This document shows, one piece after another, positions 19,066 through 30,334 of a stretch of DNA of 64,000 nucleotides (its first letter is position 1; every line of letters starts with the position of its first letter). The notes beneath the pieces are model-generated. The model ran no database searches and was not told the DNA's origin. It saw only the letters and a list, made by a program, of their open reading frames with translations. Source of the stretch: Spongilla lacustris (Eukaryota > Porifera > Demospongiae > Spongillida > Spongillidae); assembly GCA_949361645.1 (NCBI GenBank), contig OX442436.1, positions 3,162,032-3,226,031 of the forward strand, in the 5' to 3' direction. Position numbers and translations under genes: made by a program.

Positions 19066-20339
19066 AATTTTAGTCATCAAGTTGTGGGCATTATATCCCA
19101 TGTTCTACTTGAACCTTTTATGTTTTTAGCACATATCTCTCATAGCTCAGCCACATAATTGCTAATTGCAATTCACTGTGGGATGAAGGTCATGGCTCCG
19201 AACGATTTGCCACCTATAGTGACATGTAGTACAATTTCTTTTAGTATCAGGCTGTTTATTTTCCAATGTACATTTACATTTCATTTCGAAATAATAATGC
19301 TGGTTCAATGATTCTAGTGTATTGCATGTTGGTTGTTTATCAATTGGTTGTTTTTATTTTTATACATAGAATTGTTCTCATTGAACAGAAAGGGGCAAAC
19401 TCCTTTTGTCTTGCTTATCCAATTGGATCAAACAAGTACATTGCTACAGTAGGGATTATTTTCTTTAAAATGGTCAAAGGTAGGTTAATATTGTGTTCAA
19501 TAGAACTAAGGTTAAGGGCCCTGGATATTATTTTTGTAATTGTTGAATGTGTACTAAAGTGATAGTAGAGATTGTAACATTTATTGAGTACTATAAGATT
19601 TACATGTGCATAGAGATTCGATTTTGTGGTGAATCGATTACATGACCTTACCATTTGTGTTGATGCTTAGTAAATGCATATTTGTGTGATGCAACATTGC
19701 AATGAGCCAGTTTCATGTAAGGGAAAGTATACATGGAATGCAATTACCATATCTGATGTCACGGCTGTAGTACACATTTTGTACATGAGTGTATCGTAAA
19801 ATATGTAGTAAAGTGGCCTAGCATTGCCAACTGCAACTGTACAGAAATTTATACCTTCTGATCCAAAGTTAAAAGGCAGCTAACATACCAGCAGTTCCGC
19901 TATAATTGTACTAGTACTATGCCTGGTGATAGATGTGTTATTTGTGGAAGCATGCCTTATTATAGTTAAGGCATGAGACACAATTTTACATTCAATTGCA
20001 TCATTCCAGATTGTTGCAGGCACACCGTGCGTGATATACAGATGAAAAACCATTTCTAGTTTCTTATAAGCATATATGAGGAGCGACACTCTGTCTAGTT
20101 TCTGTAGTGATGGGATTGGTTATGATAACTATCATGCTGACCACGTTTTAAAGGTTAGATAGGCGGTGATAGACGCTGGGGCTAAATATATTACTACTGC
20201 GTTCAGTTGAATGATCGTGGTTGCATACTGTTCTTTCACGTCTTTGTGAGCACGGTGTTACTATTAACTGTCCTATTTTCTTTTTAAAAAAAAATCAGCA
20301 GTGCATTAAGTCTTTGTGTGAGTGAAGCCAGTGCAGCCC
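19066..20339. other. non-coding stretch
   Basis: No gene or repeat recognised. The 98-codon frame at 19266-19562 is hydrophobic and isoleucine-rich, as expected for chance frames in AT-rich DNA. Confidence 0.45.
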
Positions 20340-21068
20340 TGGAGGGTTTGGCCAGTGTGTGAGGTAGAATGGGGTTAAGTACACATTTCCAGCAGAGAAC
20401 CGTCCCTGAGGGTGTGGCCTATATATGAGGCAGAAAAGGGTTAATCATACTTCGGCAGAGCAGAAGCCCTGTGGATGTGGCCTGTATGTGTGACAGAGAA
20501 GGGTTAACCGCATTGCAGCAGAGCAAACACCCTTAGGGTGTGGTCTGTATGTGAGTCAGAAAATGGTTAACTGCTCTACAGCAGAGCAGAGTCCTTGTGG
20601 GTGTGACCTGTATGTCCTTGAGGACCTGTATGTGAGGCAGAAAAGGGTTAATCACACTGCGGCAGAGAAGGGCCCTTGTGGGTGTGACCTGTATGTGAGG
20701 CAGAAAAGGGTTAATTGCATAAAGTGTGGTTAACCCTTTTCTGCCTCACGTATAGGTCACACCCATGAGGACTGTGCTCTGCCACAGTGTGATTAACCCT
20801 TTTCTGTCTCACATACAGGCCACACCCACAAGGACTCTGCTTGCCTAGTACTATTTGCCTCAAATACAGGCCACACCCACAAGAAATCTGCTCTGCCAGG
20901 GTGATTAACCCTTTTCTGCCTCACATACAGGCCACACCCACAAGGACTCTGCTCTGCGGTAGTGCGATTATCCCTCACTTTACAGGTCCTCACATACAGG
21001 CCACACCCACAAGGACTCTGCATGCCGCAGTGCAATTAACCCTTTTTTGCCTCACATACCAGGCCACA
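20340..21068. repeat. mirror-image minisatellite (head-to-head array)
   Basis: Units of ~60-70 bp built on GGTGTGGCCTGTATGTGAGG and CAGAAAAGGGTTAA run forward from ~20340 to 20728. They then run in reverse complement from ~20730 to 21068, with about five or six units per side and a centre near GCATAAAGTGTGGTTAA. The right edge touches the truncated Gypsy RNase H frame. The single GGGTTAA per unit is not a telomere repeat. Confidence 0.85.
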
Positions 21069-21074
21069 CCTGGA

Positions 21075-24000
21075 CAAACCATCTGCATTACCGTGCTGTG
21101 CTGTAGGTCTATACTCCAAGGTATAATCATACACTGACAACAGAAGTGCCCACCTCTGTAGTCGGGCTGCTGCTAATGGTGGTACACCATTCTTTGGGCC
21201 TAAGATTGTTGTTAATCATAGATTGACCAATTGTGACTTAAAGTCACAATGCATTTCAATGAAGAAATGCGACGTTTTTAAGCAACAAAGTGTCTTTTTG
21301 AAACTTACCCCTACACACTGGATGCATGTGTGCTCTAAGTATGTTTTTATCACCACTTGATGTGCATAATTTTTACAATACCCTTGAGGCTTTTTCTGTA
21401 CACGATCTCGCACAAAACTCAAAATACCGCATCATTGTGACTTAAGTCATAATATGTCTCAAAATACTATATCAAGAGTCTTTTATCAACTAGAGTAGTT
21501 TTAAAATATGTATCATGATAATAAAGTCATGTGCTCTCATAATATAGCGTTTAAACTGCTTGGAAATACGTTATGTAGAAGTTACAAGACGTTTTCCCTA
21601 CCAATTCTCTAACGGGTATCGCGGACGTAAAAAACTGTGACTTAAGTCACACAGCTTTGAACGGTCCAACTTGTAGTATTTTCTGAGTACCTATGACTTT
21701 TTATACATGAAATTGAACTCCAATGCATGTAGATTTGTACTGTGCTAACAAAACTGCTTAGATCGCTACACGGTGCGGATAACAAAAAGGTCAAAACTGT
21801 AGACTTTCTACCTAAAAGCGGCGTGAGCGGTACTGCGGTAGTAATTGTAGAACGCCCACTTTTCGGACTTTGCAGAACGGGTAGTTTGCAGTGCAGACAA
21901 AGTTATAGGCAATAAGCCAGCAGAGCAGAGGTACAGAAGGCTAGCTGCTCCAAAAGGAACTCCAAGGTGTTGATCAGGGAACGGAGGGAAGCGGACCGAC
22001 GGAGCAAGTATTATGTGGTCAGTGTATTATGTACAACAACGAAGAGCAAGGCCTTTTCCGCTCGAAGCTTGAAACAGTTAGCAGTAGTAGAGAGTATATA
22101 CTTCCTGTACAAAACGTTTCACCTGGGTGCTCAATTCGGACTTCATTGATGCTGTTCACTGGTCAGTACTATACGGAAAGGCCTGCATGTTGATTCCCAG
22201 AGTACCTGGGTACAAATTCAGGGTCATTGTCAGATCACACGACATATTGTCTGTCTTTTTTCTCTTACGGCATACATGTACTGTAACAAAAACTCGCGTT
22301 GAGGTGTTGCTACATAGATTATGCACGATTTGCAAAGGTGCAAGGTACTTGCAAGTACAAGTCTGTTCAGACACCTTGTTGCATTGTTCGGTCAGATTGA
22401 AAAGTACCGATACATTTAGCTGCATACATATAATGACAGTATTCAAGTGTATTCATTAAATTTGTAGCTTTGTTATCTATGTAAACAATCAGCCACATCA
22501 CTGGAGTTTGTTTATATAAAGTGTTTGAATTTGATCATAGAATTGTGACTTAAGTCACAATTCTAAGTCACAATTTCTTGGTCAATCTATGATTAAGGGT
22601 TTATGGTCTGTAATCAGAGTGAAACGTCGCCCATAAATATATTCATGGACTTCTTAACACCAAATATTAATGAAAGAGCTTCCTTCTCGAGCTTTGAATA
22701 GTTCTGCACACTGGAATGTAGCATTCGCGATGCAAAGGCAATCGGTCGTTCGTTCCCATCAGCCAATCTAAGCCCCAATGCCATATGTATGCTGAAGCAT
22801 CACTAGCCAACCTAATGGGCAAACTTGGGTCATAGTGTATTAATACATTTGGTGAGGTAAGACACTGCTTCGCTTCCTTAAATGCTTGTTCACACACTTT
22901 TCAGACCATTTCCATCGAGCGTTTTTCGTTAGCAGTGCATCAAAGGATGAAGAAGTGTTGCCAGATTTGGGATGAATTTTGAATAATAGTTCACCAATCC
23001 CAAAAATGACCTGAGTTGCTGCACACTAGTGTGTATGGGGGGGCTTCCAACAATGCATCTAACTTTTGTCCCGTAGCATGCAGCCCATTAGCATCTGTCT
23101 TGAACCCAAGATATTCCACAGTCTTGACCAAAAAACGACATTTATCTTTGCTCAATTTCAGCCTTTCCTTCTGCAACCGCTTCAAAACCTCCTCCAAAGT
23201 AGACATGTGTTCTTCTCTGGTTTTACCCACAATGAGTACGTCATCCACGTAACACAATACCCCCGGTATGCCATGAAGGATCGTATCCATAGTTTGTTGA
23301 AAAATAGCTGGAGCTGAAGCAATTCCAAAAGGCAACCGCAAATACCGATACAGGCCACGGTGAGTGTTAATTGCAACATATTGCCGAGATTCTTCATCCA
23401 GTTCCATCTGAGTGTAGGCTTGTGCCAAATCCAGTTTGGAAAACCACTTCCCCCCTGCTAATGTGGCACACAGATCACTAGGCTTTGGCAATGGTACTTG
23501 TCCACTACCAATGCTTGATTTACTGATACCTTGAAGTCCCCACAGTACCATCTTTCTTAGGCACAACTACTATTGGTGCTGCCTAATCACAATGTGTGGT
23601 CTTTTCAATGACCCCTGCCATCCAAAGTCTGTCAGTTCTCTCTCTACAGCTTCCTTAATTGCAAAAGGTACTGACCTTGGTCTGTGGAACTTTGGCTGTG
23701 CCTCTGGTATCACTTTCAAGGTAGCTGTAAAACGAGTGAGCTTACTAAGTTCATTTTGAAACAGATCACTATATTGCTCCAGTAAGTTCTCTATGGAGGA
23801 CTCAGGACCACCACAAGGAACTCGGTGGATTCCCACGTGAGACTGTTGACACAATGTCTTTGAAGCAATCGATCTCCATTTCACTCAGCCATTCTATACC
23901 TAACAAACCTGGCCCATCTCCATTAACCACTATGAGTCTTAAGGCCAGCTGTTACCCTTTGTATAAAACTTGGACATACACTTCCCCTACAACCACCAAA

Positions 24001-24240
24001 GGCTCTGCCAAATATGTTCTCAAAGATAAACGAGATTTATTCAACCTAACAGAATGCAAATAACATCTATAAGTGCTCTCGGAAATAATGGACACTGCTG
24101 CCCCCATATCTACCTCCATTGAAATCCAGGAACCATTGACACAAACCTCAGCCACCAATGCAAGTGATTGACGCCTCCCGATGGTAGCTATCATGTGACA
24201 CTGGTCTCCATCTTGGTCTTCTTCCACATCCACCCATTTA
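21075..24240 (-). pseudogene. Gypsy pol: protease, RT and RNase H, interrupted
   Basis: The protease motif reads DMGAAVSIIS at ~24083-24112 (canonical DTGA, with T replaced by M). A linker (23884-23570) ends in decayed sequence. The RT (23566-22991) shows FSKLDLAQAYTQMELD, RLPFGIASAPAIFQ and CYVDDVLIVG, and so contains the YVDD catalytic motif at ~23237-23250. RNase H begins with AFKEAKQCL and LASDASAY (22897-22667). It continues NYSKLEKEAL and RRFTLITDHKPL up to the nested element, and resumes beyond it (21211-21080) to NADGLSR. Several frameshifts are present and integrase is absent. The protease threonine substitution would be damaging in a DTG-type enzyme. Confidence 0.85.
21216..22592. 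mobile_element. TTAA-flanked non-autonomous element (piggyBac-type)
   Basis: The ends TCATAGATTGACCAA... and ...TTGGTCAATCTATGA are inverted copies flanked by TTAA (21212-21215 and 22593-22596). Removing 21216-22592 plus one TTAA restores a continuous Gypsy RNase H frame across ITDHKPL and TTILGPKNG, which confirms both boundaries. The element is 1,377 bp and codes for nothing recognisable. It has repeated copies of the palindrome GTGACTTAAGTCAC. TTAA duplication is characteristic of the piggyBac superfamily; the end sequence does not start CCC as many piggyBac ends do. Confidence 0.85.
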
Positions 24241-24253
24241 GCCTTAGCTTTGT

Positions 24254-24860
24254 TCCTACATACTGCAGCTATGTGTCCTTTCTCACCACATTTGTGGCAA
24301 CTCAGATCCTTCAGCCGGCATTGGCCCGAAGAATGAACATTTCCCCCCTGATTCCTTCTCGTAATGCTTGATGGTGGACAGCTTGTTCACGCCCAAATGA
24401 GGGCACTTAAACTGTTTGATTTGCAACTCTGCTATTTCTTGTGACTTTGCTAGTTCCAAAGCACCCGTGAATGTGAGCTTCGCCTCGGTCAATAGCCTCC
24501 GTTTAGCGGCCTCGTTTGATAACCCACACACCAACGATCACGCAAAGTGTCATCCAAAAAGTCGCCAAACTCACAACTACTAGCGAGCCGACGCAACTCA
24601 GCCACAAAATCATCTACGCTTTCAATCTCCCCCTGACTTTGACGGTAAAAATTAAACCGTTCAGCTATCACTATATGCTGGGGCTCAAAATTGCGAGTTA
24701 ACACATCGCGGTAGCGGTACTCCTGTGGCCTCCCGGGCGCCAGAAGGTTCCTCAACACCCCATATGTCTTGGGTCCTATCACACTAAGTAGTATTGCTAA
24801 CTTCTTATCCTCCCCAATACTGTTGGCAAAGAAGTACAGCTCTTCATGCCTGTCACAAAA
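24254..24860 (-). pseudogene. Gypsy gag (capsid-like region and CCHC knuckle)
   Basis: On - the frame reads EDKKLAILLSVIGPKTYGVL, then the gag-typical RFNFYRQSQGE, DDFVAELRRLASSCEFG and LRDR. After a frame change it reads LSCHKCGEKGHIAAVCR, a CX2CX4HX4C zinc knuckle at about 24257-24300. These parts package the element RNA in cytoplasmic particles. The N-terminal part is missing and at least one frameshift lies near 24530. Confidence 0.85.
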
Positions 24861-25618
24861 TGGAGCCTTTGATTAATCGGCCCACTTGAATCCAAGCTTG
24901 TGCACCCACATCAAAACAGTCATCTTCGATACAGCACACGAATGGTACCTTGCTTCATGCAAATCAAGGATGTCAGGTGATACAACGTCGTGATCTTTCA
25001 GCAGAATATCATCAACATGATTCTGAATACTCTGGAGAGTTAAGTATCCATCTTCATGCTTTCCACCTTGCTGCAGCCTTTATTTAATCCAGCATTTTAG
25101 CTCCATCACCAATCAGGTCAAGCAAAGAGAAATGATCGCTCTGATTCATGTGATGTACTGCGACAGTCCTCAAATGCTTCCTCTCCAGTTGTCTCCCTCA
25201 TTCAGCCCACCTTTTTACTGTGATTTGGCTAATAAAAAACATCTTTCCGACTTTCATTTGTGCATCATTTAGCGATACTCCTTTGGAGAGATCTAGGTAG
25301 TATAGCACAGTGCTAGCTTTCTTGCATCGACATCAGGGATATCTGGCATATGAGCAGCTAAGCTCCTTCGATGCATTGCTGGCAAATCACAGCTGCTGAT
25401 CACCGAGACTTGATAGCTTGCACGTGCTGCAATTGTTTAACAACTCCGTTACCTGTTAGGGCTTTTTTCTTCATCAGCGGCTCCCATATTGGTGGCGACT
25501 GCTTTCTCCTACGAAACGGCAGCCCACAGGTAGAAGCTTGCTCTTCTTGGTTCTGAAAAGAATCGTTTTGGCTCTGTGATGCACACCCGCTTTCAGTAAT
25601 GTTTAGCAATGATGTCAT
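24861..25618 (-). pseudogene. decayed coding fragments of an unrecognised protein
   Basis: On - the pieces MTSLLNITESGCASQSQNDS, then STVLYYLDLSKGVSLNDAQM and FISQITVKRW, and finally MWVHKLGFKWAD near 24890 read in one direction with stops between them. A motif like LGFKW...K in front of a catalytic region occurs in some metazoan transposon-derived proteins, but I cannot name the family. It abuts the truncated Gypsy gag. Confidence 0.35.
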
Positions 25619-26192
25619 TAAAAATGATATTCATTTCAATATGTTGAAGCATCTATCAGAGGGTAAAGAGGATTTTTAATGCTAGAACTAGACCTACTTC
25701 CGATACGACATGCTCACTTTTATGCAGGATTTATAAAACATGCCTAAAGAAAATCCTGAGCTAACACTTTTCCTCCTCAAATTGATTTTCGTAAGCAAGC
25801 AGAACTCATACTGTGTTAGAAATCGGATGCGCAGTTTGGTGCAAGGTGCAACGTTGCATATATGTACCAACAATCAGCGCAACCCGTTGCGGAACAGTGG
25901 AGAAATTGGCTAAAAACTGTGTGTTTGGAGCAATAATACAAAATAAATGAGTTTGGCCCGAAAATAACACATCGTTTTCAATGTTACTTATTGCCAGATG
26001 GCTGGTAAAGCTTATTCTCTTATTTGATTTTGGTTATCCCATACCACTAGGCTGCAAAAATCAAGAGAATTGTAAAAAATAATTTAACATCAAGTATCAC
26101 GTTACACACTGTACTATTGGTAGTTATAGCGCGGCTTTACTAGGTACTCGTACACTTGTAAGTTACCGCTGATTGGTCGATCGTATATGCAA

Positions 26193-26395
26193 GCTAGATT
26201 GAACTTTATTGGTAACACCAGCTGCATTTTAAAAGGCGGCCTACATCTATAGCTATATATTGAGGTTAAGCACACGTGTATGTGCTGCATACACGTATTT
26301 ATATACACACCTACTGCTAGATTGACCTTCATTGGTAACAGCAGCTGCATATAGGCGACATAGATAGAGCCGTTTTATTGTTAAGGTTACCTATG
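26193..26395. repeat. 123-bp tandem duplication upstream of the DIRS-like element
   Basis: GCTAGATTGAACTTTATTGG...AGCTGCAT at 26193 returns at 26316 as GCTAGATTGACCTTCATTGG...AGCTGCAT, followed by similar GGCG-ACAT and TTGAGGTTA/TTAAGGTTA stretches. It directly precedes the first gag frame, so it may be the element's terminal repeat or promoter. The sequence 25619-26192 is otherwise blank. Confidence 0.65.
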
Positions 26396-26405
26396 GAGCT
26401 GGCTT

Positions 26406-28015
26406 GTGGGTCTATATATGCCTCAGTGCGGTGGCCCTGGCTGCCGCCTAGGTCACTGCAGGAGGGGCAACTTTGATGCAATGTTGGATGCTAGGCGTCA
26501 TCAATACATGCGGCTCAAAGCTGAGGTGCTGCATTTGCGCCTCTTGCAAGCCAACCTGGTGGCCTCAGGCACCAAGCGAGCTATAGTCGAGCGACTGCTG
26601 AGCCACGAGTCATCCCAGAAGGATGTCGCGTGGAGTCATTCCCCAGCGGACTCAGACCAGTCTGGAAGCAACAAGGGCTCCTCATCCTCTCAGCACTTGG
26701 AGGAGGCTAGCCCGGCGGCCACTTCTGCCCCGGTCACCTCGAGGCCCTCCACACAGCGTGTGGAGCCGGCCTGCAGGGCCAGCACACGCTGGAGACGCTC
26801 CACTGGCCACGACTTCTCATCCGGGGGCGCTCCCACGGGGATGGTGGCGTCGAAGCAGAGAGTGGATCCTCGTCGGGCGCACACCAGCGCGGCTCCCGTC
26901 CGACCGCATCGCAGGGCAGCCGCCGCACGCAGCAAGGTGAACTCCCCCTCGGGGTCCTCGGTCAAGCGCAGTCCCTCTCCGGTGCGCGGTCGTAGCCACC
27001 GGGAGACAGCCCCGGGCAGCAGCCGCCGGCACGCTCGTTCTCGCTCCTCTCGGCATAGGTCCTGCAGCCCTTGCCCGAAGCGGCATTGCTACGGGAGGTC
27101 TGGCTTTGGTTCCAGTTCGTCGTCGAGCAGCGGGGGCAGCAGTTTCTCCTCATCGGAGTCGCGGCACAGGCATCGCCGCCATCACCGCCGTCGTTTCAGC
27201 AGCCTCGAGGACTTCTGGGCTTCCCCGTTCCCCTCCTGCACGTCCACTCCAGCCAAATGCCTGGTTGGAGGATTCGAAGAGGTAAATTTGTTAACTTTGA
27301 TAAGTTACTGGGTCCAGCAGTGGGGGAGGGCGCCAGCGCAATCCTGGGTCTGGAGAAGAGGGAGAAAGATAAGGGGGCAGGGCGTCGGCGAGTGGTGGAT
27401 CTCGCTACCTGGCTGGAAGCTTGGAACATATATTTGGCAGTCCGGATTCAGACAGCGCCTGATTCGGCTCTAGCGATGGTCAAATACCAAGCGTTCATCA
27501 CCATGCTGTTCGGTTCATACCCTGCAGGTGTCTGCCTAAAGTATGATAGTACCTTCTGGCAGGCGGTGGCTAGGGACCGCTCCTACCTCACCCCTTGGGA
27601 CCAGGTGAAAGAGGATATCTTGGTCTGGTGTGCCACTCACAATCCCTTTCGGGGTCCCAAACAGTTCCCTCCAGGGCCTGGCTCCTCCAACGCCAAACCC
27701 GCTCCCACTGGCCCCACCGGCTCTCACTCAGCAGGCCGGGCCACCCACACATCTTCCTTGAAGGAGATCTGCAAGCGGTTCAACTTCGCCACATGCACCC
27801 GGAACCCCTGCTCCTTCACCCACAAGTGTTGGTTTCCAGGCTGTGGCGCTGACCACCCCGGGAGGGCCTGTCCCAAGGCCACTACTCCCGCTCTGATAGT
27901 CATATTCATACCCCTTTACAACTCTCGGAATTCGAGAAGGAGTTCCAGTTATATCCAGTGTGCACAGTGTTTCTCTTGGTTTTACTGGCCCTCATACCCC
28001 TCATTTATCTCGTAA
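26406..28015 (+). pseudogene. DIRS-like gag: SAP-like helix, RS-rich tail, Cys/His motifs (frameshifted)
   Basis: The frame at 26406 starts CGGPGCRLGHC. It continues with an SAP-like segment (LKAEVLHLRLLQANLVASGT then KRAIVERLL, residues ~37-68). A long Ser/Arg-rich stretch (SRRHARSRSSRHRS) suggests nucleic-acid binding. A frame change around 27230-27280 moves into the 27071-28015 frame. That frame has FVNFDKLLGPAV, WLEAWNIYLAVR and TPWDQVKEDILVWCATHN, then ICKRFNFATCTRNPCSFTHK followed by CWFPGCGADHPGRAC. This pattern (ICxxFN-C-C-H-C-C-HP-C) is the usual end of DIRS gag proteins. It would form the RNA-binding particle protein. Confidence 0.75.
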
Positions 28016-29324
28016 TTTAGCGTCTGCTGCCAAGCACCCAGACGTGATCTGCGCTGAGCTGGAGAAGGAAGTTGCGGCTGGCAGGGTGCTGAGCAGATTC
28101 CAATGGACACATTCCGTTCCTCAGGCTTGGGTGCTATCACACAGAAAGGAGGGAAATGGAGGATGATTTTGCACTTGTCTGCCCCCCTGGGTAGCAGTGG
28201 GAATGATGGCATTGACAAGGACCAGTTTCCCATCCAGTACTCCACAGTGGATGAGGCTATCTCTTTGGTGACGAGCTTCGGCGTTGGGGCAGTCATGGCG
28301 AAGGTAGACCTCCAAGCAGCCTTCAGAATGGTCCCTGTGTCTCCTGCTGATTGGGATCTTCTTGGCATGCAGTGGCAGCGGAAATACTACGTGGACACTT
28401 GCCTCCCATTCGGATTGAGATCAGCCCCATTCCTGTTTAACCAATTCGCAGAGGTCCTCAATTGGATCCTGTGCCAAAACTACCAAGTGATGGCAATCCA
28501 CTACCTGGATGACTTTCTGATTGTCGGGGCTCCAGGGTCATCCGGATCAGTGTGCGGCCTCAATCTAGCGGACCTTGGCAGTCTGCGACAGGCTGGGCAT
28601 TCCGGTAGCACTGGACAAATTGGAAGGGCCCTCCATGACCATCACCTTCCTTGGCATCCAATTGGATTCAGTAGCTCAGGTCCTCTCGCTCCCCTTGAAC
28701 AAGGTTTCTGACATCATGGCTATCGTCTGCAAATGGTTGGGGCGTCGTATGGCTACCAAACGTGAGCTCCTCTCCTTGATTGGCAAGCTGTCTTTTGCCA
28801 CCAAAGTGGTCCCGGCAGGCCGCCTGTTCCTAAGACGGCTGATTGACCTATCCACAACAGTGGACAGGCTCCATCACCATCTCCGCATCGGTGCTGAGGC
28901 CAGAGACTTGGAGTGGTGGGCCCATTTCCTTCCACAGTGGAATGGTCGTGCCAAGTTCCTGGATCCACAGTGGTCGGGTCCAGCCTCCTTGAACCTGTAC
29001 ACAGATGCCTCTGGTTCGCACGGGTTTGGGGCCTACTTCGACAGGGCCTGGCTCAGGGGGACCTGGCCTCCTCGCCAGACACTCCTCTTTGCGATACTGT
29101 TTGCTGCTAGTGCTTGGAGTCAGAGGCTCTGCAGGAGATGGGTCACATTCCATAGTGACAACCAGGCAGTGGTACAGGCGTGGTCTGGCCTTTCATCACG
29201 AGATCCCTCCCTCATGGGGCTACTCCGGGAATTGTTCTGGGTGGCTGCCCGCAACAATTTCACAATCAGGCTGGTGCATGTCCCCCCGGAAGCACAATGC
29301 AGTGGCCGATGCGCTGTCACGTAA
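27960..29324 (+). pseudogene. DIRS-like reverse transcriptase and RNase H (frameshifted)
   Basis: An entry segment LEKEVAAGRVLSRFQ (27960-28100 frame) shifts near 28100. It continues with GAITQKGGKWRMILHLSAP, VMAKVDLQAAFRMVPV and LPFGLRSAPFLFNQFAE, then the catalytic YLDDFLIVG at 28502-28528. A shift near 28550 continues with VCDRLGIPVALDKLEGP, FLGIQLDS and a thumb-like KRELLSLIGKLSFATKVV. RNase H follows: LYTDASGSHGFGAYF near 28998 and VTFHSDNQAVVQAW near 29145. The product copies element RNA into DNA. Each block is intact, but the frame changes prevent one polypeptide. Confidence 0.85.
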
Positions 29325-30334
29325 TTTGATGACTCGGTTCTTTGCTCTTGCGGGGGCAGGCCGACCCCCAGCCCTCAGCCATTCCACCCCACCTTACCCT
29401 GCTGTAGAGTCACGGATCTCAGCCCTGGTTTGGGAGTCGAGAGCTCCTTCGACAGCTGCTACATATCGGGCTGGGATTCAACAGTTTGTGGCCTTCTGCT
29501 ACCACCACCGTTTGGCCCTGTTTCAGCGAGCAAGCAGCAGGTGGTGGCCTTTGCAGCCCACCTCTCCTCAGCTGTCAGCCTCCCCACCATTCCGGTGTAC
29601 CTGGCAGCAGTCACATTCTTGCATCACACTCAAGGTCTCTGTAGCCCAGTTTCTAACAATCCCACATTGAAGCTACTGATGCGCGATATTCGGCGCTCTC
29701 AGGCGGAGCGTCCTCCTAAGCACTGTAGGTTGCCGATTTCCCCTCAGATCCTCACTCTGCTCCGGAGGGGCAGTGGATGCAGACACCTCCATGAGTGGGT
29801 GGGATACTCGCTTGCTACGGACGGCGATGTCCCTGGCCTTCTATGGTTTTCTCCGGGTAGGGGAGTTCACGGCTACACCACTCCATCGGGAGGTGCAATG
29901 TTTGGTTCATGGGGCATCAGCTGAAGGTCCTCTTGAGGCGCTCCAAGTCTGACCAGTAGGGACGGGGGACCGTAGTGTCGGTCGGATGCAGCAGAGACAG
30001 CTCTTGCCCGGTGAGCAGCATGAAACAGTATCTGGAGTGCTGCCCGGCCCCTAGCTCCAGCCCCCTCTTCATCTGGGAAGATGGGTCTCCCTTGACTGCC
30101 AGGAGGTTCCGATCGCAGCTACGAGTCTACTTTGGCAAGTTGGGTTTGGACCCTGACCAATTCAACACTCATAGTTTTCGCATTGGGGCAGCGACTACAG
30201 CAGCCAAGGTGGGGATCTCTTCTGGCATAATCAAGCAGTTGGGCCGCTGGCGAAGTAGGGCCTTCAAGACCTATATAAGATGTGACCCTCAGCATGCCGC
30301 AGCAACAGCAGTGATGGCCAAGTGTCAGGACTGA
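29290..30334 (+). pseudogene. DIRS-like tyrosine recombinase (frameshifted)
   Basis: After KHNAVADALSRN, the end of RNase H, comes an SAM-like core-binding segment (SRISALVWESRAPSTAATYR, QQVVAFAAHL, PVYLAAVTFLH). The catalytic domain follows in pieces. FYGFLRVGEF carries the first Arg (29845-29880 region, a different frame). HSFRIGAATTAAKVGI carries His-x-x-Arg, and IKQLGRWRSRAFKTYIR carries the His/Trp position (W) and the nucleophilic Tyr (~30270). The last frame ends with TGA at 30332. The enzyme would join the circular cDNA into the genome without a target duplication. Frame changes occur near 29525, 29790 and 29945. Confidence 0.85.

Larger units (their letters stand above)
21069..24860 (-). 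mobile_element. Ty3/Gypsy retrotransposon, truncated both ends, with a nested element
   Basis: On - the order is gag, CCHC knuckle, aspartic protease, reverse transcriptase and RNase H, which is Gypsy order. No integrase or LTR is found. The 5' side starts inside gag (~24860), where unrelated decayed coding sequence abuts. The 3' side stops after the RNase H motif NADGLSR (~21075), where the mirror minisatellite begins. Insertion of the TTAA-flanked element (21216-22592) came later than this element. Confidence 0.85.

Noticed and set aside
20340..21068. Telomere-like repeat because of GGGTTAA/TTAACCC
   Set aside because: The heptamer occurs once per 60-70-bp unit and is not tandem.
22127..22459. 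Frames inside the TTAA-flanked element as a transposase
   Set aside because: Short, overlapping on both strands and without catalytic motifs; the element is best read as non-autonomous.
26690..27153. Antisense frames over the DIRS-like gag
   Set aside because: GC-rich, RS-coding DNA gives long open antisense frames; the sense frame has the family motifs.
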